Notes under the pieces: model-generated
Seen by the model: the letters and a program-made list of their open reading frames with translations, nothing else
Databases searched by the model: none
Told to the model about the DNA's origin: nothing
Made by a program: the position numbers and the translations under genes
Origin: Shewanella denitrificans OS217
GTDB lineage: Bacteria; Pseudomonadota; Gammaproteobacteria; Enterobacterales; Shewanellaceae
Reading direction: 5' to 3'
DNA length: 64,000 nt
NCBI RefSeq assembly: GCF_000013765.1
Contig: NC_007954.1
Coordinates: forward strand, 3,100,001-3,164,000
Part shown: positions 1 through 7,643 of the stretch, in pieces
Numbering within the stretch: position 1 is the stretch's first letter
How the letters are laid out: each line of letters starts with the position of its first letter

Positions 1-596
1 GTTTCAACCTTTTGCGCTATGCCGCCCATATCAAAGCTGACATCGGTTTGGATTTTGGCGTACCACACTGAGGCATTCACTAACCAGTCTTTATTCAGCT
101 TATAATCTAGGCCAACCTGCGCGGCTACGCCCCAAGATGAGGTCATGCTTAAATTGGTGAGTGCACCATTTAAGTCATTGGTGAATTCGTTATCATAGAA
201 ATTGGTGTAGTTAAGCCCTAGGCCTATATAAGGACGCACTACGCTGCTGGCTTGTCCAAAATAATACTGGGCCACTAGTGTTGGCGGTAAATGCTTAGTC
301 TCGGCAATCTGACCTAAGGATCCTAGGGAAATGTCATGGCTAAACGGCGAGGCGGCGAGTAATTCGACTCCTATACTGTCTGTCAGCATATAGGCAAAGT
401 TAAGCCCTAGTTGAGTGTTAGTATCCACAGTGAATTCATCCACGGCGGCAACCACAGGGCTAGATTCATTGGGCGCGACGGTTGCTATACCAGCACGGAC
501 GATAATGTCGCCTGCTTGATGAGCTTGAGCAACATTAGTAAAACTTGCAGTAATAAGACCTGCTGCAAGTAAAGCTAGGGTGATGTTATTATTCAT
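1..596 (-). CDS. ompW: Outer membrane protein OmpW, C-terminus cut by window edge
   Basis: Start ATG at 596 with a GGAG ribosome site about 9 bases upstream; the frame stays open to base 1, so about 198 residues are visible and the C-terminus is missing. The product begins with a signal peptide (MNNNITLALLAAGLITASFT, cleavage near AQA) and continues as an alternating beta-barrel sequence with OmpW features: an early GDIIVRAGIATVAP strand, a LGLNFAYMLTDSIGVELLAA strand, and RPYIGLGLNYTNFYDN later. OmpW is a small eight-stranded outer membrane barrel linked to hydrophobic solute passage and stress or anaerobic adaptation. A perfect FNR-type box lies about 90 bases upstream of the start (separate entry), which suits the known oxygen control of ompW in enterobacteria. 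Confidence 0.9.
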   Translation of the reverse strand, partial: MNNNITLALLAAGLITASFTNVAQAHQAGDIIVRAGIATVAPNESSPVVAAVDEFTVDTNTQLGLNFAYMLTDSIGVELLAASPFSHDISLGSLGQIAETKHLPPTLVAQYYFGQASSVVRPYIGLGLNYTNFYDNEFTNDLNGALTNLSMTSSWGVAAQVGLDYKLNKDWLVNASVWYAKIQTDVSFDMGGIAQKVE

Positions 597-623
597 TTTA
601 CGACTCCATTTGGGCGACAGACA

Positions 624-641
624 GATATGAATCCTCATATC
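624..641. repeat. Perfect 7-bp inverted repeat in the ompW leader
   Basis: GATATGA-ATCC-TCATATC is a perfect 18-bp palindrome with a 4-base loop, 28 bases upstream of the ompW ATG and close to its ribosome site. It could be a leader hairpin or a protein operator; nothing identifies which. Confidence 0.5.
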
Positions 642-685
642 CTTTACAGTTGTCGCTACTCTGCCCCATAAGAGCCAATGGAATA

Positions 686-699
686 TTGATCTGGATCAA
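686..699 (-). promoter_or_regulatory. FNR/EtrA-type box upstream of ompW
   Basis: TTGATCTGGATCAA matches the FNR consensus TTGATN4ATCAA at all ten specified bases. It is centred about 96 bases upstream of the ompW start codon. Shewanella EtrA is the FNR homologue recognising this motif. Whether it activates or represses cannot be read here; no convincing -10 hexamer is seen at class II spacing. Confidence 0.7.
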
Positions 700-825
700 G
701 CCCATAAAGTCTTCGAGTCATCATAAGTTAGAGTCTTGATCTAATTCACAAAAACAAATAATTACTACTTCATAATTCTTGTTAAACCTAGCTTGGTGGT
801 TATTCAGATACTTGAATAGGCACTG

Positions 826-859
826 GGTTAACTGGGGATAGTGGTTAACTGGGGATAGC
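826..859. repeat. 17-bp tandem duplication across a stop codon
   Basis: The unit GGTTAACTGGGGATAGT (826-842) is repeated at 843-859 with one final base changed. Seventeen is not a multiple of three, so the duplication shifts the frame and supplies the present stop codon of the nucleotidyltransferase-like gene. Confidence 0.8.
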
Positions 860-1433
860 GTTCAAGCCAGCGTTTCTGGGCGAGCCTTGCTTGAAATTGC
901 TGGTATTGCCTTTGAGGGTTATGACTCAGTTGCAGCTGAAACAAGCTGTCTAAGCCGAATGCGGTTTCTAAATGGAATTCAAAAGACACTAAATTAGGCA
1001 CAAGTCTTATACCTATGGCAGTTTCCTTCTCCGGCCAGTGCCCCATGGCATCCTTAAGATCCACATAGGGCTCATCACCATTACGACTGTGCATGCGGCT
1101 TTGATTCTTCACCGACCAGGCCAAGCCATCGCCTAATTGCTTAAACTGCTGCTCCAAATCGACATCCCGCGCCTTAGCGCTGTCTTTAGAGCAAAAATAA
1201 ATAAAATCCACATCGACTTGCTCGCCGTGATCCATAATCAGGTTAGAGGGGTAACCATGCAGTTTATCCCACACCAAATTTCGCACAAACCCCGCGGCTA
1301 TCAGCCAGTGTTCGATATGGTTATGTTTGGCGATATTAAGCGCCGCATGCAAGGCATACATGCGCTCTTCGTCGTGCTGTAGCCAATGAAATAGCTGGGC
1401 TTGCTGTGAAACAAAGGTGGATGTTAGTGACAT
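828..1433 (-). CDS. Nucleotidyltransferase-like protein (NTP_transf_6 / COG3575 type)
   Basis: 201 residues; start supported by an AGGAGA ribosome site. The motif VDVDFIYF (around residue 73) has the paired acidic residues expected of a nucleotidyltransferase fold, preceded by AAGFVRNLVWDKLHG, the pattern of the COG3575 family. These proteins are uncharacterised; a nucleotidyl transfer activity is family-based inference and the substrate is unknown. The last codons and the stop lie inside a 17-bp tandem duplication (826-859), so the C-terminal tail appears recently altered. The gene follows maiA on the same strand by 58 bases and might be co-transcribed with it, though no functional link to tyrosine catabolism is evident. 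Confidence 0.75.
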   Translation of the reverse strand: MSLTSTFVSQQAQLFHWLQHDEERMYALHAALNIAKHNHIEHWLIAAGFVRNLVWDKLHGYPSNLIMDHGEQVDVDFIYFCSKDSAKARDVDLEQQFKQLGDGLAWSVKNQSRMHSRNGDEPYVDLKDAMGHWPEKETAIGIRLVPNLVSFEFHLETAFGLDSLFQLQLSHNPQRQYQQFQARLAQKRWLERYPQLTTIPS

Positions 1434-1491
1434 AAACTCTCCTGAAAGCGCCCTACTTTCTCACTCGAAGCTTGGCCTTGGGGGAATAAGC

Positions 1492-2142
1492 TTAGCTCGC
1501 ATCACTCTGGGCTTCCGGGGCCGCTTGCTTGAAGGCATCCAGCTGCTGACACTCATCGAATACCCGCATTAGCTCTGGATACGCCTCTAAAGGCACATTA
1601 AAGCGTTTGGCATTATAAACCTGCGGCACCAAACATAAATCGGCGATAGTAACGCTATCGCCAAAGCTGTAACGACCGCTGTAGCGAGTTAATAATAGCT
1701 CATAGGCGGCAAAACCTTGGATAATCCAATGGTGATACCACTTAAGCTTGGCGGCTTCGTCTAGGCCCATTTCATCCACTAAATATTGCAATACGCGTAA
1801 ATTATTTAGCGGATGTACTTCACAGGCGATAGATTGCGCCATGGCGCGCACTATGGCTTTATCTTCAAGATTGGTGGGCAATAATGGCGCTTGTGGATGC
1901 TTTTCATCTAAATATTCCATGATGGCCATAGATTGCGACAGGCTAAACTCGCCCATTTCATTACTGTCCACTAAGGTCGGCACCAAATGCTGAGGGTTTA
2001 ATTCTGCATACTCAGGGCTGTGCTGCTCGCCGCCATTTTTCACTAAGTGCACCGAAATATGCTCAGCACTTAAGCCTTTTAAATTCAGTGCTATGCGTAC
2101 CCGATAAGCGGCACTTGAACGCCAGTAACCAAATAGTTTCAT
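1492..2142 (-). CDS. maiA: Maleylacetoacetate isomerase
   Basis: 216 residues, the normal length of a zeta-class glutathione transferase. The N-terminal thioredoxin-like domain opens with the zeta-class signature YWRSSAAYRVRIALNLKG (residues 7-24), where the SSxxYRVRIAL motif carries the catalytic serine. A GST C-terminal helical domain follows, with an SFGDSVTIADLCLVPQVYNA motif near residue 160. It isomerises 4-maleylacetoacetate to fumarylacetoacetate using glutathione, in the cytoplasm. It lies 107 bases downstream of fahA, the next enzyme of the pathway, and is probably in its operon. Confidence 0.93.
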   Translation of the reverse strand: MKLFGYWRSSAAYRVRIALNLKGLSAEHISVHLVKNGGEQHSPEYAELNPQHLVPTLVDSNEMGEFSLSQSMAIMEYLDEKHPQAPLLPTNLEDKAIVRAMAQSIACEVHPLNNLRVLQYLVDEMGLDEAAKLKWYHHWIIQGFAAYELLLTRYSGRYSFGDSVTIADLCLVPQVYNAKRFNVPLEAYPELMRVFDECQQLDAFKQAAPEAQSDAS

Positions 2143-2249
2143 GGTGATATTTCCCTATTGTCGATGAAATGTTATCTCTATAAAAAGCCTATTAAAAAAG
2201 GGCCAAGCAATCGCTCAAGCCCCCCTTTGTTATGCACTAAGCCACACGC

Positions 2250-3236
2250 TTAGCTTGGGTATTTAACCACGCTCTGATCGATAGCGCCAAAGATGCTGAC
2301 ATTGTTGTCATCAAACATCTCGATGCGTACCTTGTCACCAAAACGCATAAATGGCGTGCTGGCTTTGCCGTCGGCAATGATTTCAAGCATGCGTTTTTCG
2401 GCTAAACAGCTAGAACCCGCGCTGCGGTCATAGTTTGAAATCGTGCCTGAACCGATAATCGCCCCTGCGCCTAATGGACGGCTCTTAGCCACATGAGCCA
2501 CTAACTGACTAAAGTTAAAGGTCATGTCCACACCCGCATTTGGACGACCAAACAAATCATTGTTTAGGTGAGTCACTAAAGGCAAATGTACTTTCGAGTC
2601 TTGCCACTTGTCGCCTAACTCATCGGGCGTAATGGCAACAGGAGAGAAACTGCTGGATGGCTTAGATTGGAAGAAACCAAAGCCTTTAGCCAATTCGCCT
2701 GGAATAAGGTTACGCAGTGACACATCATTCACTAACATAAGTAGCTTAATGTGCTCGCCTGCATTGTCAGCACTCACGCCCATAGGCACGTCGTCAGTGA
2801 CCACGGCAATTTCAGATTCGAAATCTATGCCCCAGTCTTCGCTTGCCATCTCGATATCGGCCGTCGGCGCGATAAAGCTGTCTGAGCCGCCTTGGTAGAC
2901 CAAGGGATCAGTCCAGAAGGTTTCTGGCATTTCAGCGCCGCGGGCTTTACGCACCAATTCAACGTGATTCACATAGGCACTGCCATCGGCCCATTGGTAA
3001 GCACGTGGCAATGGCGACAGGCATTTGCTTTGATCAAATGCAACCGCGTTATCCATTTGCCCAGCGTTCAAGGCGTCATAAAGTTCTTGCAGTTGTGGCT
3101 TAAGCAGTGCCCAAGCATCGAGTAATTGCTGCATGGTATGAGCAATAGCAGGAACAGCGACAGCCTGGGTGAGATCGCGGCTCACTAGCATTAGCTGACC
3201 ATCGCGGCGTCCATTGTTATAGCTTGCAAGTTTCAT
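2250..3236 (-). CDS. fahA: Fumarylacetoacetate hydrolase family protein
   Basis: 328 residues with a GGAGCAACA ribosome site before the ATG. The FAH catalytic fold is visible: the metal-ligand region DFESEIAVVTDDV around residue 138 and GAGAIIGSGTISNYDRSAG near 255. The sequence is of the shorter bacterial type found with MaiA in Shewanella and related bacteria. It splits fumarylacetoacetate into fumarate and acetoacetate, the final step of tyrosine breakdown. A TyrR-like box (3364-3381) lies 128 bases upstream, implying control by the adjacent tyrR. Confidence 0.9.
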   Translation of the reverse strand: MKLASYNNGRRDGQLMLVSRDLTQAVAVPAIAHTMQQLLDAWALLKPQLQELYDALNAGQMDNAVAFDQSKCLSPLPRAYQWADGSAYVNHVELVRKARGAEMPETFWTDPLVYQGGSDSFIAPTADIEMASEDWGIDFESEIAVVTDDVPMGVSADNAGEHIKLLMLVNDVSLRNLIPGELAKGFGFFQSKPSSSFSPVAITPDELGDKWQDSKVHLPLVTHLNNDLFGRPNAGVDMTFNFSQLVAHVAKSRPLGAGAIIGSGTISNYDRSAGSSCLAEKRMLEIIADGKASTPFMRFGDKVRIEMFDDNNVSIFGAIDQSVVKYPS

Positions 3237-3363
3237 TGTTGCTCCTACTTATATTGTGTTGGCCTAGGCAGAAAACAGCCTCTATGGCGCTAGAAATACC
3301 TTAAGCGCAGTCAAATTCCTATAGCGTGCGCAAAATCACATTTTATCTTGGCCAGGTCATTTC

Positions 3364-3381
3364 TGTAAACTTTTCAGTACA
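3364..3381. promoter_or_regulatory. Candidate TyrR box, fahA-maiA promoter
   Basis: TGTAAA-CTTTTC-AGTACA matches the TyrR consensus TGTAAAN6TTTACA at 10 of 12 positions, with a perfect left arm. It lies between tyrR and fahA, upstream of fahA. Similar boxes precede tyrR and phhA in this window, which raises confidence above that of a single weak match. Confidence 0.6.
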
Positions 3382-3383
3382 AA

Positions 3384-3419
3384 CTAAGCTAACCATCTTA
3401 TATCAATCAGTTAGCTTAG
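3384..3419. repeat. 10-bp inverted repeat between tyrR and fahA
   Basis: CTAAGCTAAC at 3384-3393 pairs perfectly with GTTAGCTTAG at 3410-3419 across a 16-base loop. It follows the tyrR stop and could end the tyrR transcript, but no T-run follows on the minus strand, so it may instead be an operator next to the TyrR box. Confidence 0.5.
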
Positions 3420-3468
3420 CTTATTGCTCAAAAAGTAACAGACCATGGCACTAATTCGTTACATTGCC

Positions 3469-5007
3469 TTAGCGTTTCTTGACTATCTGATAATCCCTAA
3501 GCTTATTGGCAATCGCCGTATGGGATACCCCGAGTTTTTTCGCCAGTTGGCGGGTACTGGGATAAGCGGGATACAAGCGTCTGAGCAATCCGGCTTCGTA
3601 CTCTTTCATAGCATCATCTAGGCTACCTTCAAATTCTTCATCGAAATAGCCAAAACCTTCGGCATAGGATGGCAGTTTAAGCTGCTCTACCGTGAGCTCT
3701 GTGGCGCCATCCCACATGGACACCGCCCTAAAGACCGCATTTTTCAGTTGGCGCACATTGCCAGGCCAGGCATAGCTGAACAGGTAATCACGGCAACTGG
3801 CAGAGATACGCCTTAAGGGGCTAGATAACTGCTGACTGTAGTGCTCGAGGAACATTTCTGTCAGTGGGATGACATCCACCTTTCGCTCCCGAAGGGCGGG
3901 CATATGGTAGCTAAGCACATGAATACGATAATAAAGATCTTCTCTAAACTCATCGGTTTGACAAAGCTCGGCGAGATTTTTCTGGGTCGAACAAATGATG
4001 CGTACATCAGCGCGCACTTCTTCATCGCCACCAATGCGTCTAAAGCAGCCATCCTGCAGAAAACGCAGTAACTTGACCTGGGCCGTTTTGGACATTTCGG
4101 CAATTTCATCTAAGTATACAGTGCCGCCACTGGCTTCTTCGAACAAGCCACGCTTCACCACAGTGCCTTGATTAACAAAGCCGAACAGCTCTTCTTCGGC
4201 GGCGCTGTCCGGAAGCGCGGCGCAATTGATGGCAATAAAGGGTTTTTCACGGCGCATGCTGGCATCGTGACTGGCTCTAGCCATCAGCTCCTTACCTGTG
4301 CCGGTTTCCCCTGTGATAAGTAGCGGTGCATCCAGCTGAGCCATGCGTCTTGCCTGCTTGAGCACGTCTTTCATCTTGTCACTCATGGCCAATACGCTTT
4401 CAAAGCCCGTGGTCTGATTTTGCAAAGCATTAAATTGCTTGCCGACTCGAGCAGGCGATTTAAGCGACACCACGGCGCCGGCAAGAATTTGGCTGTCGTT
4501 TTCATCAGGCAGGTAAATCGGCAGCATTTCGGCAAGGTATTCGTTCGTGCCTATGGTGACCCTTGTCGCCTGCGCCAACACTTGCGGCTCACTGAGCCAA
4601 CGACCAAAGTTAAAGCCTTGCACCCAATGGTTGAGAGATTCATCCAGCACTTCATGCTCGGCCATGCTTAAGGTCAGTAATGCCGATTCGTTCACTATGC
4701 GAATTCGGCCCTTGGCATTGATAGAAAAAACTGAGTCTGGCAGGGTTTGCAATAAGGTTTTTAAGGCGTAATGCTCTTGCTCTGAAGGCATAAAGGACAC
4801 AGTGCGCACATCGTGCACGCTTTCCACTTTACGGATAAGCGGCATAAGTTCACGCAAAGTTTCAAAACTAATCTCGGCAAATTGCAAATATAAGAAACCG
4901 CGATTGCTGGCGTCGATGGCGATAAGATTGATGCCATATCTTTCTAAAATAACCAAAATATCCTTGGCTAAACCGACCCGGTCGATACAACTGACTTCCA
5001 AACGCAT
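3469..5007 (-). CDS. tyrR: Transcriptional regulator TyrR
   Basis: The start is set at the ATG at 5007 (MRLEVSCIDRVG), giving 512 residues, close to E. coli TyrR (513); an in-frame extension upstream to 5106 has no family-like sequence. Domains in order: N-terminal ACT (about 1-75), PAS (80-190), sigma54-type AAA+ (205-430) with Walker A GETGTGKE and an ELFGF motif, and a C-terminal HTH (STRQLAKKLGVSHTAIANKL). The AAA+ region has the truncated GAFTGA loop typical of TyrR (FGFVNQGTVVKRG), so it should act with sigma70. TyrR senses aromatic amino acids. It sits between phhB and fahA and has its own TyrR-like box upstream. Confidence 0.95.
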   Translation of the reverse strand: MRLEVSCIDRVGLAKDILVILERYGINLIAIDASNRGFLYLQFAEISFETLRELMPLIRKVESVHDVRTVSFMPSEQEHYALKTLLQTLPDSVFSINAKGRIRIVNESALLTLSMAEHEVLDESLNHWVQGFNFGRWLSEPQVLAQATRVTIGTNEYLAEMLPIYLPDENDSQILAGAVVSLKSPARVGKQFNALQNQTTGFESVLAMSDKMKDVLKQARRMAQLDAPLLITGETGTGKELMARASHDASMRREKPFIAINCAALPDSAAEEELFGFVNQGTVVKRGLFEEASGGTVYLDEIAEMSKTAQVKLLRFLQDGCFRRIGGDEEVRADVRIICSTQKNLAELCQTDEFREDLYYRIHVLSYHMPALRERKVDVIPLTEMFLEHYSQQLSSPLRRISASCRDYLFSYAWPGNVRQLKNAVFRAVSMWDGATELTVEQLKLPSYAEGFGYFDEEFEGSLDDAMKEYEAGLLRRLYPAYPSTRQLAKKLGVSHTAIANKLRDYQIVKKR

Positions 5008-5143
5008 GATGCAACTATTCCTTTTTATAATGATTTTTTTGGAATGGGTAATGAATTTATGGGCATTAAGCCGTGATTGCAGGGCAGAATTAACACCACT
5101 GCACACGTCTTGACTGGGATACGTTAGAAGGTTATTTCACAAG

Positions 5144-5161
5144 TGGCAAGTCTTGTTTACA
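5144..5161. promoter_or_regulatory. Candidate TyrR box, tyrR promoter
   Basis: TGGCAA-GTCTTG-TTTACA matches TGTAAAN6TTTACA at 10 of 12 positions, with a perfect right arm. It lies 137 bases upstream of the tyrR start and suggests autoregulation, as known for E. coli tyrR. Confidence 0.5.
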
Positions 5162-5180
5162 GACCAGTGAATGCGCCATA

Positions 5181-5222
5181 AAAAAAACAGCAGCCTCCAT
5201 TAAGGTAAGCTGCTGTTTTTTA
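5181..5222 (-). terminator. Rho-independent terminator after phhB
   Basis: AAAAACAGCAGC (5183-5194) pairs with GCTGCTGTTTTT (5209-5220) around a 14-base loop. A- and T-runs flank both sides, so it can work in either direction; for minus-strand transcription it closes phhAB before tyrR. Confidence 0.85.
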
Positions 5223-5234
5223 TTGATTTAAAAC

Positions 5235-5573
5235 TTAATCTAACAACTGGTCTGTCTTGGCAGCCATGATGAAATCATTCTTATGCAGGCCCTTAATTGA
5301 ATGTGACCACCAAGTCACTGTCACCTTGCCCCACTCAGTCAATATCCCTGGATGATGCCCTTCTTCTTCTGCGGCATCGGCAAGCTTGTTAGTGAATGCC
5401 ATGGCAAGTTTAAAGTTCTTAAACTTATAGACTCGTTCAAGTTGCATTATGCCGTCGCGGACTTCGACGCCCCAATCTGGGATCAAACGAATAAGTTCGG
5501 CTAATTCTTGATCAGACACCTTAGGCGCATCGGCTTGGCAAGCTTCACACTTCATGCTGGTTAACGCGTTCAT
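5235..5573 (-). CDS. phhB: Pterin-4a-carbinolamine dehydratase
   Basis: 112 residues, the family's usual length, with an AGGAG ribosome site. The catalytic histidine region EEEGHHPGILTEWGKVTVTW (about residues 70-90) is the PhhB/DCoH signature, and the N-terminal cysteines (CEACQAD) are common in gammaproteobacterial members. It dehydrates 4a-hydroxytetrahydrobiopterin so that the pterin cofactor of PhhA can be recycled. It lies 61 bases downstream of phhA in the same operon and is followed by a strong terminator. Confidence 0.95.
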   Translation of the reverse strand: MNALTSMKCEACQADAPKVSDQELAELIRLIPDWGVEVRDGIMQLERVYKFKNFKLAMAFTNKLADAAEEEGHHPGILTEWGKVTVTWWSHSIKGLHKNDFIMAAKTDQLLD

Positions 5574-5634
5574 AACAACTCCTGTCTTAAGTATTTCTCT
5601 ATTCTGTTTAGATAATGTCGCTAATGCTAGCGGC

Positions 5635-6426
5635 TTAACTCGCTTTCACTTTTGGGGCAAATTTCGCGGGCAGTAAGCCAAGTTCTTGTGCTTTGGCCAC
5701 ATAGGCCATGATGTCCATGTTGGCTATCTCATCAAGATAATCAACAGATTCAATCACATAATATATGGGCTGCATAATATCGATACGATATGGGGTACGC
5801 AGTACTTCGAGTAAATCAAAGGGCTTGCGTTCTGGGTCATCGCTTAAGGCATACAAGGTTTCCCCAGGTGAGCTTAAGATACCGCCGCCATAAATATTTA
5901 ACGGCTCGCCCTTACCCTGCACTAGGCCAAATTCTATGGTGAACCAATACAGACGCGCGAGAAAAATACGTTCTTCCTTGGTTGCCGCAAGACCTAGCTT
6001 GCCATACATGTGGGAAAAATGAGCGAACGCTGGGTTGGTTAATAAGGGGCAGTGTCCAAATATTTCATGAAATATATCAGGCTCTTGCAAGTAATCGAAC
6101 TCTTCTTCGCTGCGAATAAAGGTCGCCACCGGAAATTCTTTATTGGCCAGTAACTCAAAAAAACGCCCAAAAGGAATAAGTGCCGGCACGGCAGCAGTCT
6201 TCCAACCTGTGGCCTCAAGTAGCACCTTATCTATGTCACCTAACTGGGGAATGCTGTCTTTTGACATATTCAGCGCGTCTAAACCCTGCATATAAGCATC
6301 ACAGGCGCGGCCTGGCATATTGGTCACTTGGCGCTCATAGAGTCGCTGCCAAATATGGTTTTCCTCAGGGCTATAGTCAATAACACCATTAGCATCTGGG
6401 GTATGGGAAATGTATTTTGTCGCCAT
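5635..6426 (-). CDS. phhA: Phenylalanine 4-monooxygenase
   Basis: Start chosen at the ATG at 6426 (MATKYISH), giving 263 residues, normal for bacterial PhhA; an in-frame GTG five codons upstream is the alternative. The iron ligands are visible in the pattern of the aromatic amino acid hydroxylases: HEIFGHCPLL (about residues 119-128, two histidines) and the later glutamate in YWFTIEFGL (about 161-169). It hydroxylates phenylalanine to tyrosine with O2 and tetrahydropterin. It heads the phhAB operon, and a TyrR-like box lies about 110 bases upstream. Confidence 0.95.
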   Translation of the reverse strand: MATKYISHTPDANGVIDYSPEENHIWQRLYERQVTNMPGRACDAYMQGLDALNMSKDSIPQLGDIDKVLLEATGWKTAAVPALIPFGRFFELLANKEFPVATFIRSEEEFDYLQEPDIFHEIFGHCPLLTNPAFAHFSHMYGKLGLAATKEERIFLARLYWFTIEFGLVQGKGEPLNIYGGGILSSPGETLYALSDDPERKPFDLLEVLRTPYRIDIMQPIYYVIESVDYLDEIANMDIMAYVAKAQELGLLPAKFAPKVKAS

Positions 6427-6736
6427 CTTAATAAGTTCCACTTTACGTCAACTTCACTCCCACCATAGTGTGCCATGGCGCACAATTTGTTAACTCTTAG
6501 GGTCTTTATAGTCCTGAGACTTGGGTGCATAAATTGTAAACTTAAGCATACAAACCCAAATTTACTCCCTGATTAAACAAGTAATTCAACTAGATAAAAA
6601 TGTGAGCCATAAGATATTTCTATGAAGATTAAAGCAGACCATAGTGTTATTTCGGTGCAAATTCACATGCAATTCCACTTAAGTTAGTTACAATGTCAGC
6701 ATTACTCAGATTTGTATCGCGATATTTAGGTTATTC
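6427..6736. other. Divergent intergenic region phhA / galU
   Basis: About 310 bases between two divergently transcribed genes. It is A+T-rich and contains the TyrR-like box at 6535-6552. An AGGTT sequence just before the galU ATG may serve as its ribosome site. No RNA gene or coding sequence is seen. Confidence 0.6.
6535..6552. promoter_or_regulatory. Candidate TyrR box, phhA promoter
   Basis: TGTAAA-CTTAAG-CATACA matches TGTAAAN6TTTACA at 10 of 12 positions, with a perfect left arm, 109 bases upstream of phhA. Control of phhA by TyrR-like activators is known from Pseudomonas PhhR. Confidence 0.6.
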
Positions 6737-7642
6737 ATGAAGACTCATCTCGTTCGTAAGGCTGTCATCCCTGTTGCTGGCCTTGGCACTCGCATGTTAC
6801 CGGCCACTAAGGCCATTCCCAAAGAAATGCTGCCCATAGTGGATAAGCCACTCATTCAATACGTGGTATCTGAAGCTATTGCCGCCGGCATTAAAGAAAT
6901 CGTGCTGGTGACCCATGCCAGTAAAAACTCCATCGAGAACCATTTCGACACCAGTTTTGAGCTAGAAGCCCAATTAGAGCGGCGGGTAAAACGTCAGCTA
7001 TTAGATGCGGTGCAATCGATTTGCCCCAAAGATGTGACTGTGATCAGCGTGCGTCAATCCCAAGCTAAGGGCCTAGGCCACGCTATTTTGTGCGCTAAAC
7101 ACGTGGTGGGTGATAATCCCTTCGCGGTATTGTTACCGGACGTATTAGTGGATGAGGCTAGCTGCGATCTTCGCCGTGATAACCTTGCCAAGATGGTCAG
7201 CCTGTTCGATGAAACACAAGTGGGCCAAATCATGGTTGAAGGTGTTGACCATGCTGTGGTTGATCAATACGGCATTGCCGATGTGAATGGTCACGATCTC
7301 AAGCCGGGTGAATCCAAGCCACTCATCGCGCTTGTTGAAAAGCCAAGCATAGATGAAGCGCCATCAAACCTCGCGGTTGTGGGCCGCTATGTACTCCCAG
7401 CTGAAATTTGGCCCTTATTAGCCAAGACCCCTGCGGGCGCCGGCGATGAAATTCAGCTCACCGACGCCATCGCCATGTTAATGCAGCAGCAAACCGTCAA
7501 TGCCTATGCCATGGAAGGCAAGAGTCATGATTGCGGCAATAAACAAGGCTATATGCGCGCCAATGTGGAATACGCCCTGCGTCACGCTGAAATCGGCTGT
7601 GATTTTAGTCAATACCTTAAAGCCTTAGTCAAGGAGCGCTAA
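6737..7642 (+). CDS. galU: UTP-glucose-1-phosphate uridylyltransferase
   Basis: 301 residues, normal for bacterial GalU. The N-terminus carries the nucleotide-binding signature VIPVAGLGTRMLPATKAIPK (residues 11-30), then EMLPIVDKPLIQYVVSEA. The later GAGDEIQLTDAI motif and SHDCGNKQGYMRANVEYALR tail are also GalU-specific. It makes UDP-glucose for glycans and for galactose interconversion. galE starts one base after its stop, so the two form an operon for UDP-sugar supply. Confidence 0.96.
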   Translation: MKTHLVRKAVIPVAGLGTRMLPATKAIPKEMLPIVDKPLIQYVVSEAIAAGIKEIVLVTHASKNSIENHFDTSFELEAQLERRVKRQLLDAVQSICPKDVTVISVRQSQAKGLGHAILCAKHVVGDNPFAVLLPDVLVDEASCDLRRDNLAKMVSLFDETQVGQIMVEGVDHAVVDQYGIADVNGHDLKPGESKPLIALVEKPSIDEAPSNLAVVGRYVLPAEIWPLLAKTPAGAGDEIQLTDAIAMLMQQQTVNAYAMEGKSHDCGNKQGYMRANVEYALRHAEIGCDFSQYLKALVKER

Positions 7643-7643
7643 C

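Noticed and set aside
736..749. A second FNR box near TTGATCTAATTCAC upstream of ompW
   Set aside because: Only the left arm fits; the right arm matches poorly.
4990..5106. A TyrR start at 5106
   Set aside because: The extra 33 residues do not resemble TyrR, and MRLEVSCIDRVG at 5007 matches the family start.
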